A stretch of 45,290 nucleotides of DNA. It comes from an uncultured Verrucomicrobiota bacterium (GTDB lineage Bacteria; Verrucomicrobiota; Verrucomicrobiia; Limisphaerales; UBA9464). The notes under the pieces are model-generated. The model did no database searches, was not told the DNA's origin, and was given only the letters and a program-made list of their open reading frames with translations. Location: the NCBI GenBank assembly GCA_903922605.1, contig CAIXUG010000025.1:1-45290 (forward strand), in the 5' to 3' direction. The translations under genes were made by a program, and so were the position numbers. This document shows, piece by piece, positions 23,324 to 31,594 of the stretch. Position 1 is the stretch's first letter, and each line of letters starts with the position of its first letter.

Positions 23324-24661
23324 TCAGGGCAGATGCAGGAAAAGATAGAGCGGCGACTCGGTCAGCGGAACGGTGGATGTGCCGGCGGCGAGGGTGACCA
23401 CCGGGTCTTCGTCGGCGCGCAGGGGCATGCGTTCGGCGCGCTCGATGCGGCCGGGGGGCGTTGGCAGTTCCAGCGAGGCGGTGCGGCCGCTGCCGGTGGG
23501 CGACCAGGCGACCCAGATGCGCCGCTTCGGATCGGTCGCGTGGGTGTACTCGTGAACCAAAGCTTCCCCGGCCCGGTCGAGCACCACGCGGGCGAAACGG
23601 AAATCCCCGAGCGTGCGCTGCAGGTGCGCGACGGCGTGGAAGGACGGCTTGGGCTGGAACTTCCGCGTCAACCCCGCCGAACCGTGCAGTTGCGGCGTGT
23701 CGTCGTCGTTGAAGAAGTAGAGGTAGGCCCGCTGGATCGGCATCGTCGCAAAGACGAGCCACGAGCGGACGATCCACTGGGCCTGCTGCTCATCGGTGAC
23801 CCCGACCCAGTCCTTGAAGTCGCCCGTGGGTTTCGGCTTTTGCGTGGAGGAGTCGTAGCCGAATTCGGTGAGCCACACCTCCTTGCCCGGCGCATGGGCG
23901 TCGCGCCATTCGCACATGTGCCGGATGTCGGGCAGGTACTCCTTGAGCCGTGTGTCCTCGGGAAAGCTGCGATGCCACGTCGGCCAGTTGTCGAGCTGCG
24001 CATAGCTGTGGACGTTCAGCACGTCGTAGAGATCTTCGAGCCCCGAAATGCAGGTCACGGACTTTGCATAGTCGTGACTCTTGCCGGTTGTGAGGTTGCC
24101 AGTGACGACCTTCAGCTTCGGGTCGCCGGCGCGCAGGCCGCGCGCCATGGCCTCGAAAATCGTGCGGTAGTCGGTGTCGTTGTATTTTCCCGGCTCATTG
24201 CCGATCTCGGCGGACTCGACCAGGGCGTTGGTGGAGCTGGGCCCGAGGGCGCGGGCAAAACGTTCGGCATAGGCGCGCGAGTCGGCGGCCAGATCCTTCC
24301 ACTGCGCGCGCGGCAGGGTCTCGATCATGAGGCTCACATCCGTGCGCCAGCCTTCACGCTGCCAGCCGCCGTACACCTGCCGCCAGTCCACCCCGTTGCG
24401 GGCAGAGGGAAACGGCGTCACGAAATCGGTGTCCTTGCCCAGATCCCACTCGACCGGGTGGTAATCGCGCACCAACGAGGCCACCGGCTGATACAGCTTG
24501 GGCTTGAACTGGACAGTGTGCCCGTTGATCCCGATGAAGTCGCGCATGAGCGGGCGGACCGGCTCGGCCGCGCGCAGGGCTATGGCACCGGCACAACCGG
24601 CGGCCAAGGCTATGGCAACGGTTCGTATGGCGGCGGCCCGCAGCAGGGAGGGGTTGGACAT
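23324..24661 (-). CDS. Secreted clan GH-A TIM-barrel glycoside hydrolase-like protein
   Basis: 445 residues with a signal peptide (AAAIRTVAIALAAGCAGAIA LRAA). A TIM-barrel of clan GH-A type (GH39/GH5-like) is suggested by an NEP acid/base motif (ESAEIGNEPGKYND) and a later strand-end nucleophile motif (EVWLTEFGYDSS), the usual paired Glu residues, with VVTGNLTTG, LNVHSYAQLDN and RAYLYFFNDDD between and after. The last ~90 residues look like an accessory beta domain. Start set at ATG 24661 because the signal peptide begins there. Substrate and exact family are unknown. The DUF5069 gene ends 29 bp upstream on the same strand. Confidence 0.8.
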   Translation of the reverse strand: MSNPSLLRAAAIRTVAIALAAGCAGAIALRAAEPVRPLMRDFIGINGHTVQFKPKLYQPVASLVRDYHPVEWDLGKDTDFVTPFPSARNGVDWRQVYGGWQREGWRTDVSLMIETLPRAQWKDLAADSRAYAERFARALGPSSTNALVESAEIGNEPGKYNDTDYRTIFEAMARGLRAGDPKLKVVTGNLTTGKSHDYAKSVTCISGLEDLYDVLNVHSYAQLDNWPTWHRSFPEDTRLKEYLPDIRHMCEWRDAHAPGKEVWLTEFGYDSSTQKPKPTGDFKDWVGVTDEQQAQWIVRSWLVFATMPIQRAYLYFFNDDDTPQLHGSAGLTRKFQPKPSFHAVAHLQRTLGDFRFARVVLDRAGEALVHEYTHATDPKRRIWVAWSPTGSGRTASLELPTPPGRIERAERMPLRADEDPVVTLAAGTSTVPLTESPLYLFLHLP

Positions 24662-24690
24662 GGGCAACGGTTCGTGAATTTTCGCCGGTC

Positions 24691-25128
24691 TCAAAGACGC
24701 TTTTCGTCGGCGTCGATGAAATCCACAAAGGTGCGAATGTCGTCGCGGTGGGCCAGACCGGCCGATTCCTTGCGCTGCTTCAGGCGTTCCCGGAGTGCGT
24801 CGCCTTCGGGTCCGGGTTCGGTGCCATGCCCCAGCAGCGCCTGCTGGAAGGCCCACTTTTCGGCGGGAGTTTTCTTCACGTTCACCCGCACCCAGTCGCA
24901 CACCTCACCATCCGTGACGGTGCCTTTCACCATGCCGATGAAGTCCTCGGCCTTCAGCCCGGCGGCGGCGAGCCACTTCGAATCGAAACCCTTGAAGGCG
25001 AAATTGCCCTGATAGTCCGCGTGGAGTTTTCCCGCGAGGTGCAGGCGGATCTTGTCGATGAACCGGGGGAGATAGGCCCAGCCGTCCATGACTTCGCGCG
25101 GCGAGCGGGGATAGATGAGTTCAGCCAT
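24691..25128 (-). CDS. DUF5069 protein (second copy)
   Basis: 145 residues: LIYPRSPREVMDGWAYLPRF with IDKIRLHLAGKLHADYQGNF and WVRVNVKKTPAEKW, then a charged C-terminal helix. This is the DUF5069 layout, but in the form that binds the family motif as LPRFIDKIRLHLAGKL and is longer at the end; it is clearly diverged from the copy at 12519-12974. Cytosolic, function unknown. Upstream of the GH-A gene on the same strand (29 bp). Confidence 0.8.
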   Translation of the reverse strand: MAELIYPRSPREVMDGWAYLPRFIDKIRLHLAGKLHADYQGNFAFKGFDSKWLAAAGLKAEDFIGMVKGTVTDGEVCDWVRVNVKKTPAEKWAFQQALLGHGTEPGPEGDALRERLKQRKESAGLAHRDDIRTFVDFIDADEKRL

Positions 25129-25153
25129 GGTGGAAGTTTGACGTGAAAGGGGG

Positions 25154-25195
25154 GAATGTGAATGACGAATTCGGGGTTGCGAATTCCGAACTGGG
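25154..25195. repeat. Degenerate heptamer repeat (AATTCCG family)
   Basis: Six degenerate 7-bp units: GAATGTG, AATGACG, AATTCGG, GGTTGCG, AATTCCG, AACTGGG, in the divergent gap between the DUF5069 gene and the flavoprotein gene. Less regular than the other heptamer loci. Confidence 0.5.
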
Positions 25196-25240
25196 GCGCG
25201 GCAGTTGCCTTCGTGACGGGGGACCGCGAGAGTCCGTCGC

Positions 25241-26635
25241 ATGATTTCGGAGCAATTCGATGCCGTGGTGATCGGTGCCGGCAGTGCCGGCTATGCGGCC
25301 GCCCGCGGCCTCGCGGGCGGCGGGGCCAGGGTGGCGGTGCTGGAAGACGGGCGTGAGGTGGGCGGGCTCTGCATCCTGCGCGGGTGCATGCCGACCAAGG
25401 CATTGCTGCACGCGGCCGAGCTCCGCCAGGCGATCCGACAGGCGGAGGATTGGGGCATCACCACCGGCGAGGTGAAGACCGACCTGGCCGAGCTCTATGC
25501 GAAGAAAGACACGTTGATCGCGGAGTTTGCCGGCTATCGCCGGCAGCAACTGGCGCGGGGCAAGTTCACCTTCATCCGTCAATCGGGACACTTCACGGAC
25601 GCACACACATTGGCTTTGGGCGATGGCCGTCAGTTGAGCGCGAAGCACTTTGTCATCGCGACGGGTTCTGTCATCGCACCACCCACCGTACCCGGCCTGG
25701 CCGAAGCCGGTTTTCTCACCAGTGACGACGCCCTGACACTTCGGCAGCTTCCCAAATCGCTGATCGTGCTGGGCGGCGGCGCGGTGGCGGTGGAGTTCGC
25801 CCAGTTTTTCCAGCGGCTCGGCACCCAGGTGACGCTGATCCAGCGGGGGCCTCACCTGTTGCGGGACATGGACGAAGACGCGGCGCGGGAGTTGGAAAAG
25901 GCGCTCCGACGCGAAGGAATGACCATCTACACGGGAACCCGGATCGTCCGAACCGAGGCAATCGCGACCGGCAAGCGGCTTTGCTTCGAACACGCGAACG
26001 TGAACGTGACGGTGGAAGCGGAGGAAATCTTTTACGGCCTCGGCCGCACCCCGAACACCGCCAACCTCGGTCTCGCCGCCGCCGGAGTGGCCACCGATGG
26101 AAACCGCATCATCACCGACCGGCAGCAGCGCACCTCGGCACCACATATTTTTGCCGCCGGCGACTGCTGCGGGCCGCACGAGATCGTCCACATCGCCATT
26201 CAGCAGGCCGAACTGCTTGCGCGGAACATCCTTCACCCCGACCGCGTGGAGGAGATGGATTACCGCCTGCTCACGACCGTGGTGTTCAGCGACCCCGCCG
26301 TGGCCCAGACGGGACTGACCGAGCGGGAAGCCCGTGCCCGGGGAATTGACCCGCTGGTTGCAACCCACCCGTTCAACGACCACGGCAAGTCCATGATCCT
26401 GGGGGCCCAGGAAGGCTTCGTGAAACTTTTGGCCGATCGGCGGACGGGCGAACTGCTGGGCGGCATCTGTGCCGGCCCGCAGGGAGGCGAGCTGATCCAC
26501 GAGATCACCGTGGCCCTCAGCCGGCGGATGACGGCGGCGGAACTGGCCGCCGTGCCGCACTATCATCCGACCCTGGCCGAAATCTGGACGTATCCGGCGG
26601 AGGAACTGGCCGACGCCGTGACGGCGGCAAAGTGA
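25241..26635 (+). CDS. Class I pyridine nucleotide-disulfide oxidoreductase (dihydrolipoyl dehydrogenase/mercuric reductase-like)
   Basis: 464 residues, cytosolic flavoenzyme. FAD Rossmann motif VVIGAGSAGYAAARG (~10-24). Redox pair in GGLCILRGCMPTKALL (CX4C). NAD(P)H Rossmann motif IVLGGGAVAVEFAQFF (~172-187). FAD-closing motif HIFAAGDCCG. Dimerisation domain with the C-terminal catalytic His/Glu in HYHPTLAEIWTYP. This set moves electrons from NAD(P)H through a disulfide, or the reverse, as in lipoamide dehydrogenase, glutathione and mercuric reductases. There are no 2-oxo acid dehydrogenase genes beside it and no N-terminal HMA domain or C-terminal Cys pair of MerA, so the substrate is open. 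It could serve the lipoyl-dependent Ohr system (inference). Confidence 0.9.
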   Translation: MISEQFDAVVIGAGSAGYAAARGLAGGGARVAVLEDGREVGGLCILRGCMPTKALLHAAELRQAIRQAEDWGITTGEVKTDLAELYAKKDTLIAEFAGYRRQQLARGKFTFIRQSGHFTDAHTLALGDGRQLSAKHFVIATGSVIAPPTVPGLAEAGFLTSDDALTLRQLPKSLIVLGGGAVAVEFAQFFQRLGTQVTLIQRGPHLLRDMDEDAARELEKALRREGMTIYTGTRIVRTEAIATGKRLCFEHANVNVTVEAEEIFYGLGRTPNTANLGLAAAGVATDGNRIITDRQQRTSAPHIFAAGDCCGPHEIVHIAIQQAELLARNILHPDRVEEMDYRLLTTVVFSDPAVAQTGLTEREARARGIDPLVATHPFNDHGKSMILGAQEGFVKLLADRRTGELLGGICAGPQGGELIHEITVALSRRMTAAELAAVPHYHPTLAEIWTYPAEELADAVTAAK

Positions 26636-26639
26636 CGCC

Positions 26640-26686
26640 TGAAAAATGAAAAGACCGCCCACCTTGACTCCCATCAAGGCGGGCGG
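26640..26686 (-). terminator. Intrinsic terminator of the prepilin-like gene
   Basis: A 13-bp stem with one mismatch (CCGCCCACCTTGA / TCAAGGCGGGCGG, 26655-26686). On the minus strand it is followed by CTTTTCATTTTTC. It may also stop the plus-strand flavoprotein transcript, but has no U-run on that side. The 100 bp from here to 26790 hold no recognisable feature. Confidence 0.75.
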
Positions 26687-26790
26687 CCCAACCCAGAACC
26701 AACCAACAGTGCCTCACGCAACCCGCGTAGGCATTTGTGACATTCGCAGCCCGGATGCCAGCCTGCGGTCTTCGCAAATTTAAGAGCCCC

Positions 26791-27597
26791 TCAGTTGCTG
26801 CCCGAATGACCCGAGTTCAGCGCGTTGGTACGCCAACGGTCCACAATCGCCCACAGGTTCAACGGGTAGAAGGAGCGCCCATTTTTCAGGAAACGGGTGC
26901 TGCCATCCGCAAACGCATAATCGGAACCGCCACCCAGCCCTCCATTGTCGGTGCGCATCGTCGTGGCGTGGACACCCTGGTTCAGAATCTCCACGTCGTT
27001 GCCCAGAGGACCTTCCAAGAAATCCATGTAGAAATGACCCGTATTGTAGAGCTTTTCTCCAAAAGTGACTGTGTCCGCCGTCTCGCGAATGTTGGATTCG
27101 TTGATGGTCTTCCCCTGGATCGCGGACATGCTGAACTCAGCCCCCATCTGCTCCTGGAAGAAGTCGTTCCATCCGTTCATGATGTAGGTACGGGGCGTGG
27201 AGTCGCCAATGTGGTTGGTATCGTTATCCCCCACGGCGCGGCTGCCGGAAACCGGCGTGTTCTTGTTGCCGGGACCGAGATCGGCCGGGCAGACGAGAAT
27301 CTTGGGCGAGCGATAATAGGAATAGAGGCGCTGCCCCCAACGGTCGACGCTGGCATTCAGCGGCCGCTCCGCGAAATCCCCGTGGTTGTCACCGGCGTAC
27401 ATGGTGCTGGCGAGCCCGAGCTGATGCAGCTGGTTCACGCAGCCGATGCGCTTGGCGGCATCCTTCGCGCGGCCCAGCGAGGGCAGCAGCATGCCCGCGA
27501 GAATTGCGATGATCGCGATGACCACCAGCAGCTCAATGAGGGTGAAGGCCCGCTCCGTGGAGCTTTTCAAGCCGGCTTTGTTCTGATCAGATCCCAT
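26791..27597 (-). CDS. Prepilin-like secretion protein, DUF1559-type, H-X9-DG
   Basis: 268 residues. Type IV prepilin cleavage/methylation signal at [20 protein letters not shown], then a long helix ([20 protein letters not shown]) and a globular domain ending in [11 protein letters not shown], the DG motif of the pseudopilin-like proteins that Verrucomicrobia and Planctomycetes carry in large numbers. They are thought to be processed by prepilin peptidase and to sit in the envelope; individual functions are unknown. ATG 27597 has AAGGGA nine bases upstream; a longer frame begins only at a TTG. A second, unrelated copy of this family is at 38440. Confidence 0.9.
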   Translation of the reverse strand: MGSDQNKAGLKSSTERAFTLIELLVVIAIIAILAGMLLPSLGRAKDAAKRIGCVNQLHQLGLASTMYAGDNHGDFAERPLNASVDRWGQRLYSYYRSPKILVCPADLGPGNKNTPVSGSRAVGDNDTNHIGDSTPRTYIMNGWNDFFQEQMGAEFSMSAIQGKTINESNIRETADTVTFGEKLYNTGHFYMDFLEGPLGNDVEILNQGVHATTMRTDNGGLGGGSDYAFADGSTRFLKNGRSFYPLNLWAIVDRWRTNALNSGHSGSN

Positions 27598-27709
27598 GGC
27601 AGTTCCCTTCGTGTTCAATGGATTTTCCGTCTTCTACCACCGCCGTGCCCGTTCCGACAAGATTGCTCGAATGGTTTTTCATCCGGGCCGTCTGCCCACA
27701 TTGAACAAG

Positions 27710-28153
27710 ATGACCAAGCAATCCTGGACCCTGCTCACACTGGCGATCGTACTGGGCGCTCTCTATGTCGCCCGCTTTACCGACTTGGGCCGCCAGCAGC
27801 GCATTCAAATCAATGTCGCCATTCGGCCGGTGCGCATGAATGCCGGACCCGATGACGTGCTGCCCGTGATCTTCGGCCTCGACCGTGAATGGCCGCTGAC
27901 CAGCGTGCGCCTTGCTCCCCTGTCCGAAGCGACGAATGCCAGGCCCAAGTGCATCTGGCAGCTCACCGCCAAAAAAACCTCCAACCCCGTGCGCGGCTTT
28001 GCCTACGGCGAGAAGATCAGCGGGATGGAATTCGTGGCCGGCGTGGCTCCGTCCCGGCTCGAAGCCGGCGTGACCTACCGCCTGGAAGTCGAGGCCGGCC
28101 ACGCCAAGGGGCAGGCCGATTTCACCGCCCAGTCCGCCGCCCCGGCAAACTGA
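27710..28153 (+). CDS. Single-pass membrane or exported protein of unknown function
   Basis: 147 residues. One N-terminal hydrophobic segment (WTLLTLAIVLGALYVARF, ~6-23), then a beta-rich domain (IQINVAIRPVRMNAGPDDVL, VIFGLDREWPLTSVRL, FVAGVAPSRLEAGVTYRLEV). Not recognised as a family. ATG 27710 preferred: it starts directly before the hydrophobic segment. Divergent from the prepilin gene, 51 bp before the exported cyclophilin. Confidence 0.7.
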   Translation: MTKQSWTLLTLAIVLGALYVARFTDLGRQQRIQINVAIRPVRMNAGPDDVLPVIFGLDREWPLTSVRLAPLSEATNARPKCIWQLTAKKTSNPVRGFAYGEKISGMEFVAGVAPSRLEAGVTYRLEVEAGHAKGQADFTAQSAAPAN

Positions 28154-28204
28154 CGAAACTCCGGACGTGACACACTGCAACCGGTGTGGCTATTTGCGCG
28201 CTTC

Positions 28205-28882
28205 ATGAAACGATTCCTCGCAGCCCTGTCTGTGTGCGCCAATCTGGCCGTGTTCACGGCCATCCAGGCGGAAGATAAGCCGGCAGAGAAAACCGATGCG
28301 GCCAAACCCGGCCCCGGCTTCGCCGATCCGTCGAAACTCACGGAAAAGGCTCCGGACACGTTCAAGGCGAAGTTCGAGACCACCAAGGGATCGTTCACGG
28401 TCGAAGTCACCCGGTCGCTGGCCCCGAACGGTGCCGACCGGTTCTACAACCTCGTGAAATCAGGCTATTTCAAGGATATCGAATTTTTCCGCGTGATCCC
28501 CGGATTCATGGCCCAGTTCGGCGTTCACGGCGACCCTGCGGTCTCTGCAGCCTGGCGGCCGGCCCGGATTCCTGATGATGCGGTGAAAGGCAGCAACGCC
28601 CGGGGCGCCCTCACCTTCGCCACAGCCGGACCGGGCACGCGCACGACCCAGCTCTTCATCAATCTCGTTGACAATTCCCGGCTCGACGGCATGGGCTTCT
28701 CCCCGTTCGGCAAGATCATCGAAGGCATGGACGTGGTGGACAAGCTCAACGGCGAATATGGCGAAGGCGCGCCCCGGGGCAGCGGGCCCAATCAGGGCCG
28801 CATCCAGACCGAGGGCAACGCCTACCTGAAAAAGGAATTCCCGAACCTCGACTCGATCAAGTCGGCCGTCGTTCTCCCCTGA
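28205..28882 (+). CDS. Exported cyclophilin-type peptidyl-prolyl isomerase
   Basis: 225 residues. Catalyses cis/trans isomerisation of Xaa-Pro bonds during folding. Signal peptide (MKRFLAALSVCANLAVFTAI QA). Cyclophilin domain from ~58: FETTKGSFTVEVTRSLAPNG, FFRVIPGFMAQFG (active-site Arg in the FxRVIPGF motif), GALTFATAGPGTRTTQLFIN and GFSPFGKIIEGMDVVD. Lacks a Trp in the canonical cyclosporin position. Periplasmic. ATG 28205 was chosen over an in-frame GTG at 28184 because the signal peptide starts there. Followed 23 bp later by a second cyclophilin without signal. Confidence 0.92.
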   Translation: MKRFLAALSVCANLAVFTAIQAEDKPAEKTDAAKPGPGFADPSKLTEKAPDTFKAKFETTKGSFTVEVTRSLAPNGADRFYNLVKSGYFKDIEFFRVIPGFMAQFGVHGDPAVSAAWRPARIPDDAVKGSNARGALTFATAGPGTRTTQLFINLVDNSRLDGMGFSPFGKIIEGMDVVDKLNGEYGEGAPRGSGPNQGRIQTEGNAYLKKEFPNLDSIKSAVVLP

Positions 28883-28905
28883 TTGATCCCAGCCCAGTTT
28901 TTCCC

Positions 28906-29433
28906 ATGAGCACTACTGCAACCAACGAAGTCGCCGTCATCAAGACCACCAAGGGCGACCTGGTCCTCGAGTTCTGGTCCGACGTGGCCCCGAAGACGGT
29001 GGAAAACTTCAAGAAACTGGCCCGCGAGGGTTTCTACAACGGCACCGCCTTTCACCGCATCGTGAAGGGCTTCATGGTCCAGGGCGGCGACCCGCTCACC
29101 AAGGACGCGAGCATGGAAAGCCGCTGGGGCACGGGCGATCCCGGCTACAAGATCAAGGCCGAGTTCAACGCAAAATCACACCAGATCGGCGTCATCTCGA
29201 TGGCCCGCTCCGCCAGCCCCGATTCGGCCGGCTGCCAGTTCTTCATCTGCCTTGGCGATGCGTCGTTCCTCGACCGGCAGTACACCGCCTTCGGCAAGCT
29301 CATCAAGGGCGAGGACGTGCTCAAGGCACTCGGCTCGGTGGAGACCAAGAGCAATGGCGGCGAGAAGAGCCGTCCCATCCAGCGCCAGGGCGTCGAGACC
29401 GTCACCATCGTGGATCGCGCGACGGTCGCCTGA
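28906..29433 (+). CDS. Cytosolic cyclophilin-type peptidyl-prolyl isomerase
   Basis: 175 residues. Compact bacterial cyclophilin: IKTTKGDLVLEFWSDVAPKT, VENFKKL, FHRIVKGFMVQGGDPL (active-site Arg), GVISMARSASPDSAGCQFFI and YTAFGKLIKGEDVLKAL. No signal peptide, so it acts in the cytosol. The tandem arrangement with the exported isomerase at 28205-28882 (23-bp gap) suggests one operon providing the activity to both compartments. A terminator follows. Confidence 0.93.
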   Translation: MSTTATNEVAVIKTTKGDLVLEFWSDVAPKTVENFKKLAREGFYNGTAFHRIVKGFMVQGGDPLTKDASMESRWGTGDPGYKIKAEFNAKSHQIGVISMARSASPDSAGCQFFICLGDASFLDRQYTAFGKLIKGEDVLKALGSVETKSNGGEKSRPIQRQGVETVTIVDRATVA

Positions 29434-29455
29434 GGCTTCACCGCCGATTCAATCG

Positions 29456-29488
29456 ACGGGCCGGATTGCCTCCGTCCCGTTTTTCTTT
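29456..29488 (+). terminator. Intrinsic terminator of the cyclophilin operon
   Basis: ACGGGCCGGA / TCCGTCCCGT stem with one mismatch (29456-29480) and a T-rich run TTTTCTTTAT. It sits 23 bp after the stop of the second cyclophilin. Confidence 0.75.
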
Positions 29489-29499
29489 ATCACCAGCCC

Positions 29500-29706
29500 A
29501 TGATTGACCTCGATCAGCTTGCCGAGTTGCTCACCGCGGTCGGCTGCCCCGCCGCCAAGTCGCGGGAGATGGCCGAACAGCTCGACAAACGGGCCCATCA
29601 GCTCGCCGAAGCCAAGGGCAAAACTCACGAGGAGGCTCTGACGCACCTGATCAAGCTGATGGCCGGCGGCTGGGCCGCGCAGGCAAAGGGAAGCGTTGAA
29701 CGTTGA
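29500..29706 (+). CDS. Small helical protein of unknown function
   Basis: 68 residues, all helical by eye: MIDLDQLAELLTAVGCPAAK, MAEQLDKRAHQLAEAKGKTH, LTHLIKLMAGGW. No signal or membrane segment. Short charged proteins of this kind are conserved in some Verrucomicrobia as I recall, with unknown role. The stop codon (TGA, 29704-29706) lies inside a palindromic heptamer repeat, so the end may have been altered by repeat insertion: the last residues SVER are repeat-encoded. Confidence 0.6.
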   Translation: MIDLDQLAELLTAVGCPAAKSREMAEQLDKRAHQLAEAKGKTHEEALTHLIKLMAGGWAAQAKGSVER

Positions 29707-29723
29707 ACGTTCAACGTTCAACG
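29694..29723. repeat. Palindromic heptamer repeat
   Basis: A perfect 30-bp palindrome made of two GTTGAAC units followed by two GTTCAAC units. It overlaps the end of the 68-residue gene and lies 77 bp before bioD. It could fold as a 15-bp hairpin in RNA. Confidence 0.8.
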
Positions 29724-29799
29724 TTCAGAGAGTGGAACTTCAATCCTTCCGTTTCCCGGCAAGTCTGCAGGTTAACAGGGCGGTGGTTTCATTGGTTGA

Positions 29800-30474
29800 A
29801 TGGCAAAGACCCTCTGGTTCATTACCGGCTCCGACACCGGCGTGGGCAAGACCGTGCTCACGACGCTGCTGACGCGTTACCTGCTGGCGCAGGGCGTCCG
29901 CGTGCGAGCGGTGAAGCCCTTCTGCTCCGGTGGACGCGAAGATGCGGAAGCTCTGTTTGCGGCGCAGCTCGACCAGGTTCCCTTGGACGCCATCAACCCG
30001 TGGCACTTTCGGGTCCCGTTAACTCCCCTGCTCGCCGCCCGGCGGGAACGGAAGAAGGTCACTCTCGCAGAAACCGTGCAGTTCCTGAAAGACGCCGCCC
30101 AACAGTGCGACGTGCTGCTCATCGAAGGTGCCGGCGGCGTGCTGAGCCCGCTGGGTGAAGGCTTTTCCGCGCGCGACCTGATCGCGCAGACCCGCGCCCT
30201 TCCACTCGTGGTCTGTGCGGATCGTCTGGGCGTGATCAATCAGGGGCTGATGGCTTTGGCCGCCCTGCCGCCCCAAGCCGCGGCCTCAGCCCGGTTGGTT
30301 TTGTCCGGCGGATCACCGCGTGACCTGTCGCAGACCACCAATTCCAAGATGCTGATGGAATTGCTCGGGCCGGATCGGGTTCACACGCTGCCCTGGGTGA
30401 AACCAGAGGAATTGGCGGGCAAGCTTTCTGCCAAACTTCGGCAACAGCTCGCGGCCATCGTAGCCCTTCCATAG
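29800..30474 (+). CDS. bioD: Dethiobiotin synthase
   Basis: ATP-dependent ring closure of 7,8-diaminononanoate with CO2 to dethiobiotin, the penultimate step of biotin synthesis; cytosolic. 224 residues: P-loop GSDTGVGKT (10-18), VKPFCSGG with the substrate Lys, IEGAGGVLSPLGEG (Mg/phosphate motif), and a C-terminal nucleotide-binding part (VCADRLGVINQ). No other bio genes in the window. ATG 29800 gives the family length. The stop codon starts a 9-bp inverted repeat shared with the convergent MBL gene. Confidence 0.94.
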   Translation: MAKTLWFITGSDTGVGKTVLTTLLTRYLLAQGVRVRAVKPFCSGGREDAEALFAAQLDQVPLDAINPWHFRVPLTPLLAARRERKKVTLAETVQFLKDAAQQCDVLLIEGAGGVLSPLGEGFSARDLIAQTRALPLVVCADRLGVINQGLMALAALPPQAAASARLVLSGGSPRDLSQTTNSKMLMELLGPDRVHTLPWVKPEELAGKLSAKLRQQLAAIVALP

Positions 30475-30501
30475 TAGGACGTGCGGGCCGCCCGTCCTAC
30501 T
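30473..30501. terminator. Candidate bidirectional hairpin between bioD and the MBL gene
   Basis: AGTAGGACG (30473-30481) and CGTCCTACT (30493-30501) form a 9-bp stem between two convergent genes whose stops are 33 bp apart. No U-run on either side, so termination is only likely from position. Confidence 0.45.
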
Positions 30502-30507
30502 TGGACT

Positions 30508-31452
30508 CTAAAACTTCTCCGGCACGCCCTCTTCCAGCACGCGCAGGTGCTTGGTCAGCTTCTCGGTTTCGGTAAGCTCGCGCAGCCAGCGCTCGGGTTC
30601 GTCCATCTCCTCGAAGCTGAGCTTGAACGTGCCGTAGTGCATTGGCACGAGCCAGTCGGCGCGCAGGTCCCGGAATGCCTTCACCGCCTCGTCCGGCCCC
30701 ATGTGCGTGTGCCGGAACGAATCCGGGAAATAAGCCCCGATGGGCAGCAGGGCGACCTCGGGCTTCAGCCGGGTGCCGATCTCCTTGAAACCGTCGAAAT
30801 AGGCGGAGTCCCCCGCGTGATAGATGCGGCGTCCGCGGTGCTCAAGGACGTAGCCGCCCCAGCCCCGGTGCCCGTCACGCAACGTGCGGGCGCCCCAGTG
30901 CTTGCCGGGCACGAGCGTCACCTTCCAGTCGCCGTGACCGAAACTCTCCCACCATTGGAGTTCCACCACGCGTTCAAAGCCGAGGCTCTTGGCCAGTGAA
31001 CCACAGCCCCAGGGGAGCACGGCAATCTTCGTGGAAGGCAGTTTGCGAAGGCTCGGTTTGTGGAAATGGTCGAAGTGCGCGTGCGTGAGCAGCACCAGGT
31101 CGATAGGCGGCAGATCGCGGGCGTGCAGCCCCGGCCGCTTGAGGCGCTTCAGGAGGAAGAGCCAGTTGGCGAAGTTGGGGTCGATGATGACGTTCAGGTC
31201 GGTGAACTGCAGGAGAAACGAAGCGTGCCCAATCCAGGTCAGCGCGAGCTCTGAATCTTTCAGCGTGGGAAAGCGGGGTACCTTGGTCGAACCGCTGCGT
31301 GGGGTGAAAAACGCCTTCCACACCATTTCGCGGAAAAAGGTGCGCGGATTGAAATGGTTGCTGGGAGTGAGGTCCTTGAACGAACGCGGGATTCGTCGCG
31401 GCCGGCGCGGGGTCGCGTCGGCGGCGGCTGGACTGCCAGGAGGGTGGCTCAC
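30508..31452 (-). CDS. MBL-fold metallo-hydrolase (NAPE-PLD/UlaG-like)
   Basis: 314 residues from GTG 31452. Beta-lactamase-fold hydrolase: TWIGHASFLLQ, binuclear metal motif THAHFDHFH, GKHWGAR, YHAGDSAYFDGF and the late metal His in VPMHYGTFKLS. The N-terminal ~60 residues (SNHFNPRTFFREMVWKAFF) and the order GxHxxxR..HAGDS resemble bacterial proteins similar to N-acyl-phosphatidylethanolamine phospholipase D; the substrate is unproven. Cytosolic or peripheral, with no signal peptide. The start is uncertain: AGGAG directly touches the GTG, and no ATG is available before residue ~40. Divergent from the small exported protein at 31595. Confidence 0.88.
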   Translation of the reverse strand: MSHPPGSPAAADATPRRPRRIPRSFKDLTPSNHFNPRTFFREMVWKAFFTPRSGSTKVPRFPTLKDSELALTWIGHASFLLQFTDLNVIIDPNFANWLFLLKRLKRPGLHARDLPPIDLVLLTHAHFDHFHKPSLRKLPSTKIAVLPWGCGSLAKSLGFERVVELQWWESFGHGDWKVTLVPGKHWGARTLRDGHRGWGGYVLEHRGRRIYHAGDSAYFDGFKEIGTRLKPEVALLPIGAYFPDSFRHTHMGPDEAVKAFRDLRADWLVPMHYGTFKLSFEEMDEPERWLRELTETEKLTKHLRVLEEGVPEKF

Positions 31453-31594
31453 TCCTTGAATATGGCGACAATCGAAACCGAAGCAATGCCGGTGGTTACA
31501 TCGCTGGCCAGGTCTCACCCTCCCCGCCCCTGATGAATAAAACGACGACGTGCCAGTCGGATCGGGCGTTGGTCGAAGAAAGGAAACCAAAAAT

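Noticed and set aside
25241-26635. Mercuric reductase (merA)
   Set aside because: Has the CX4C pair but lacks the N-terminal metal-binding domain and the C-terminal Cys pair, and no mer genes are nearby.
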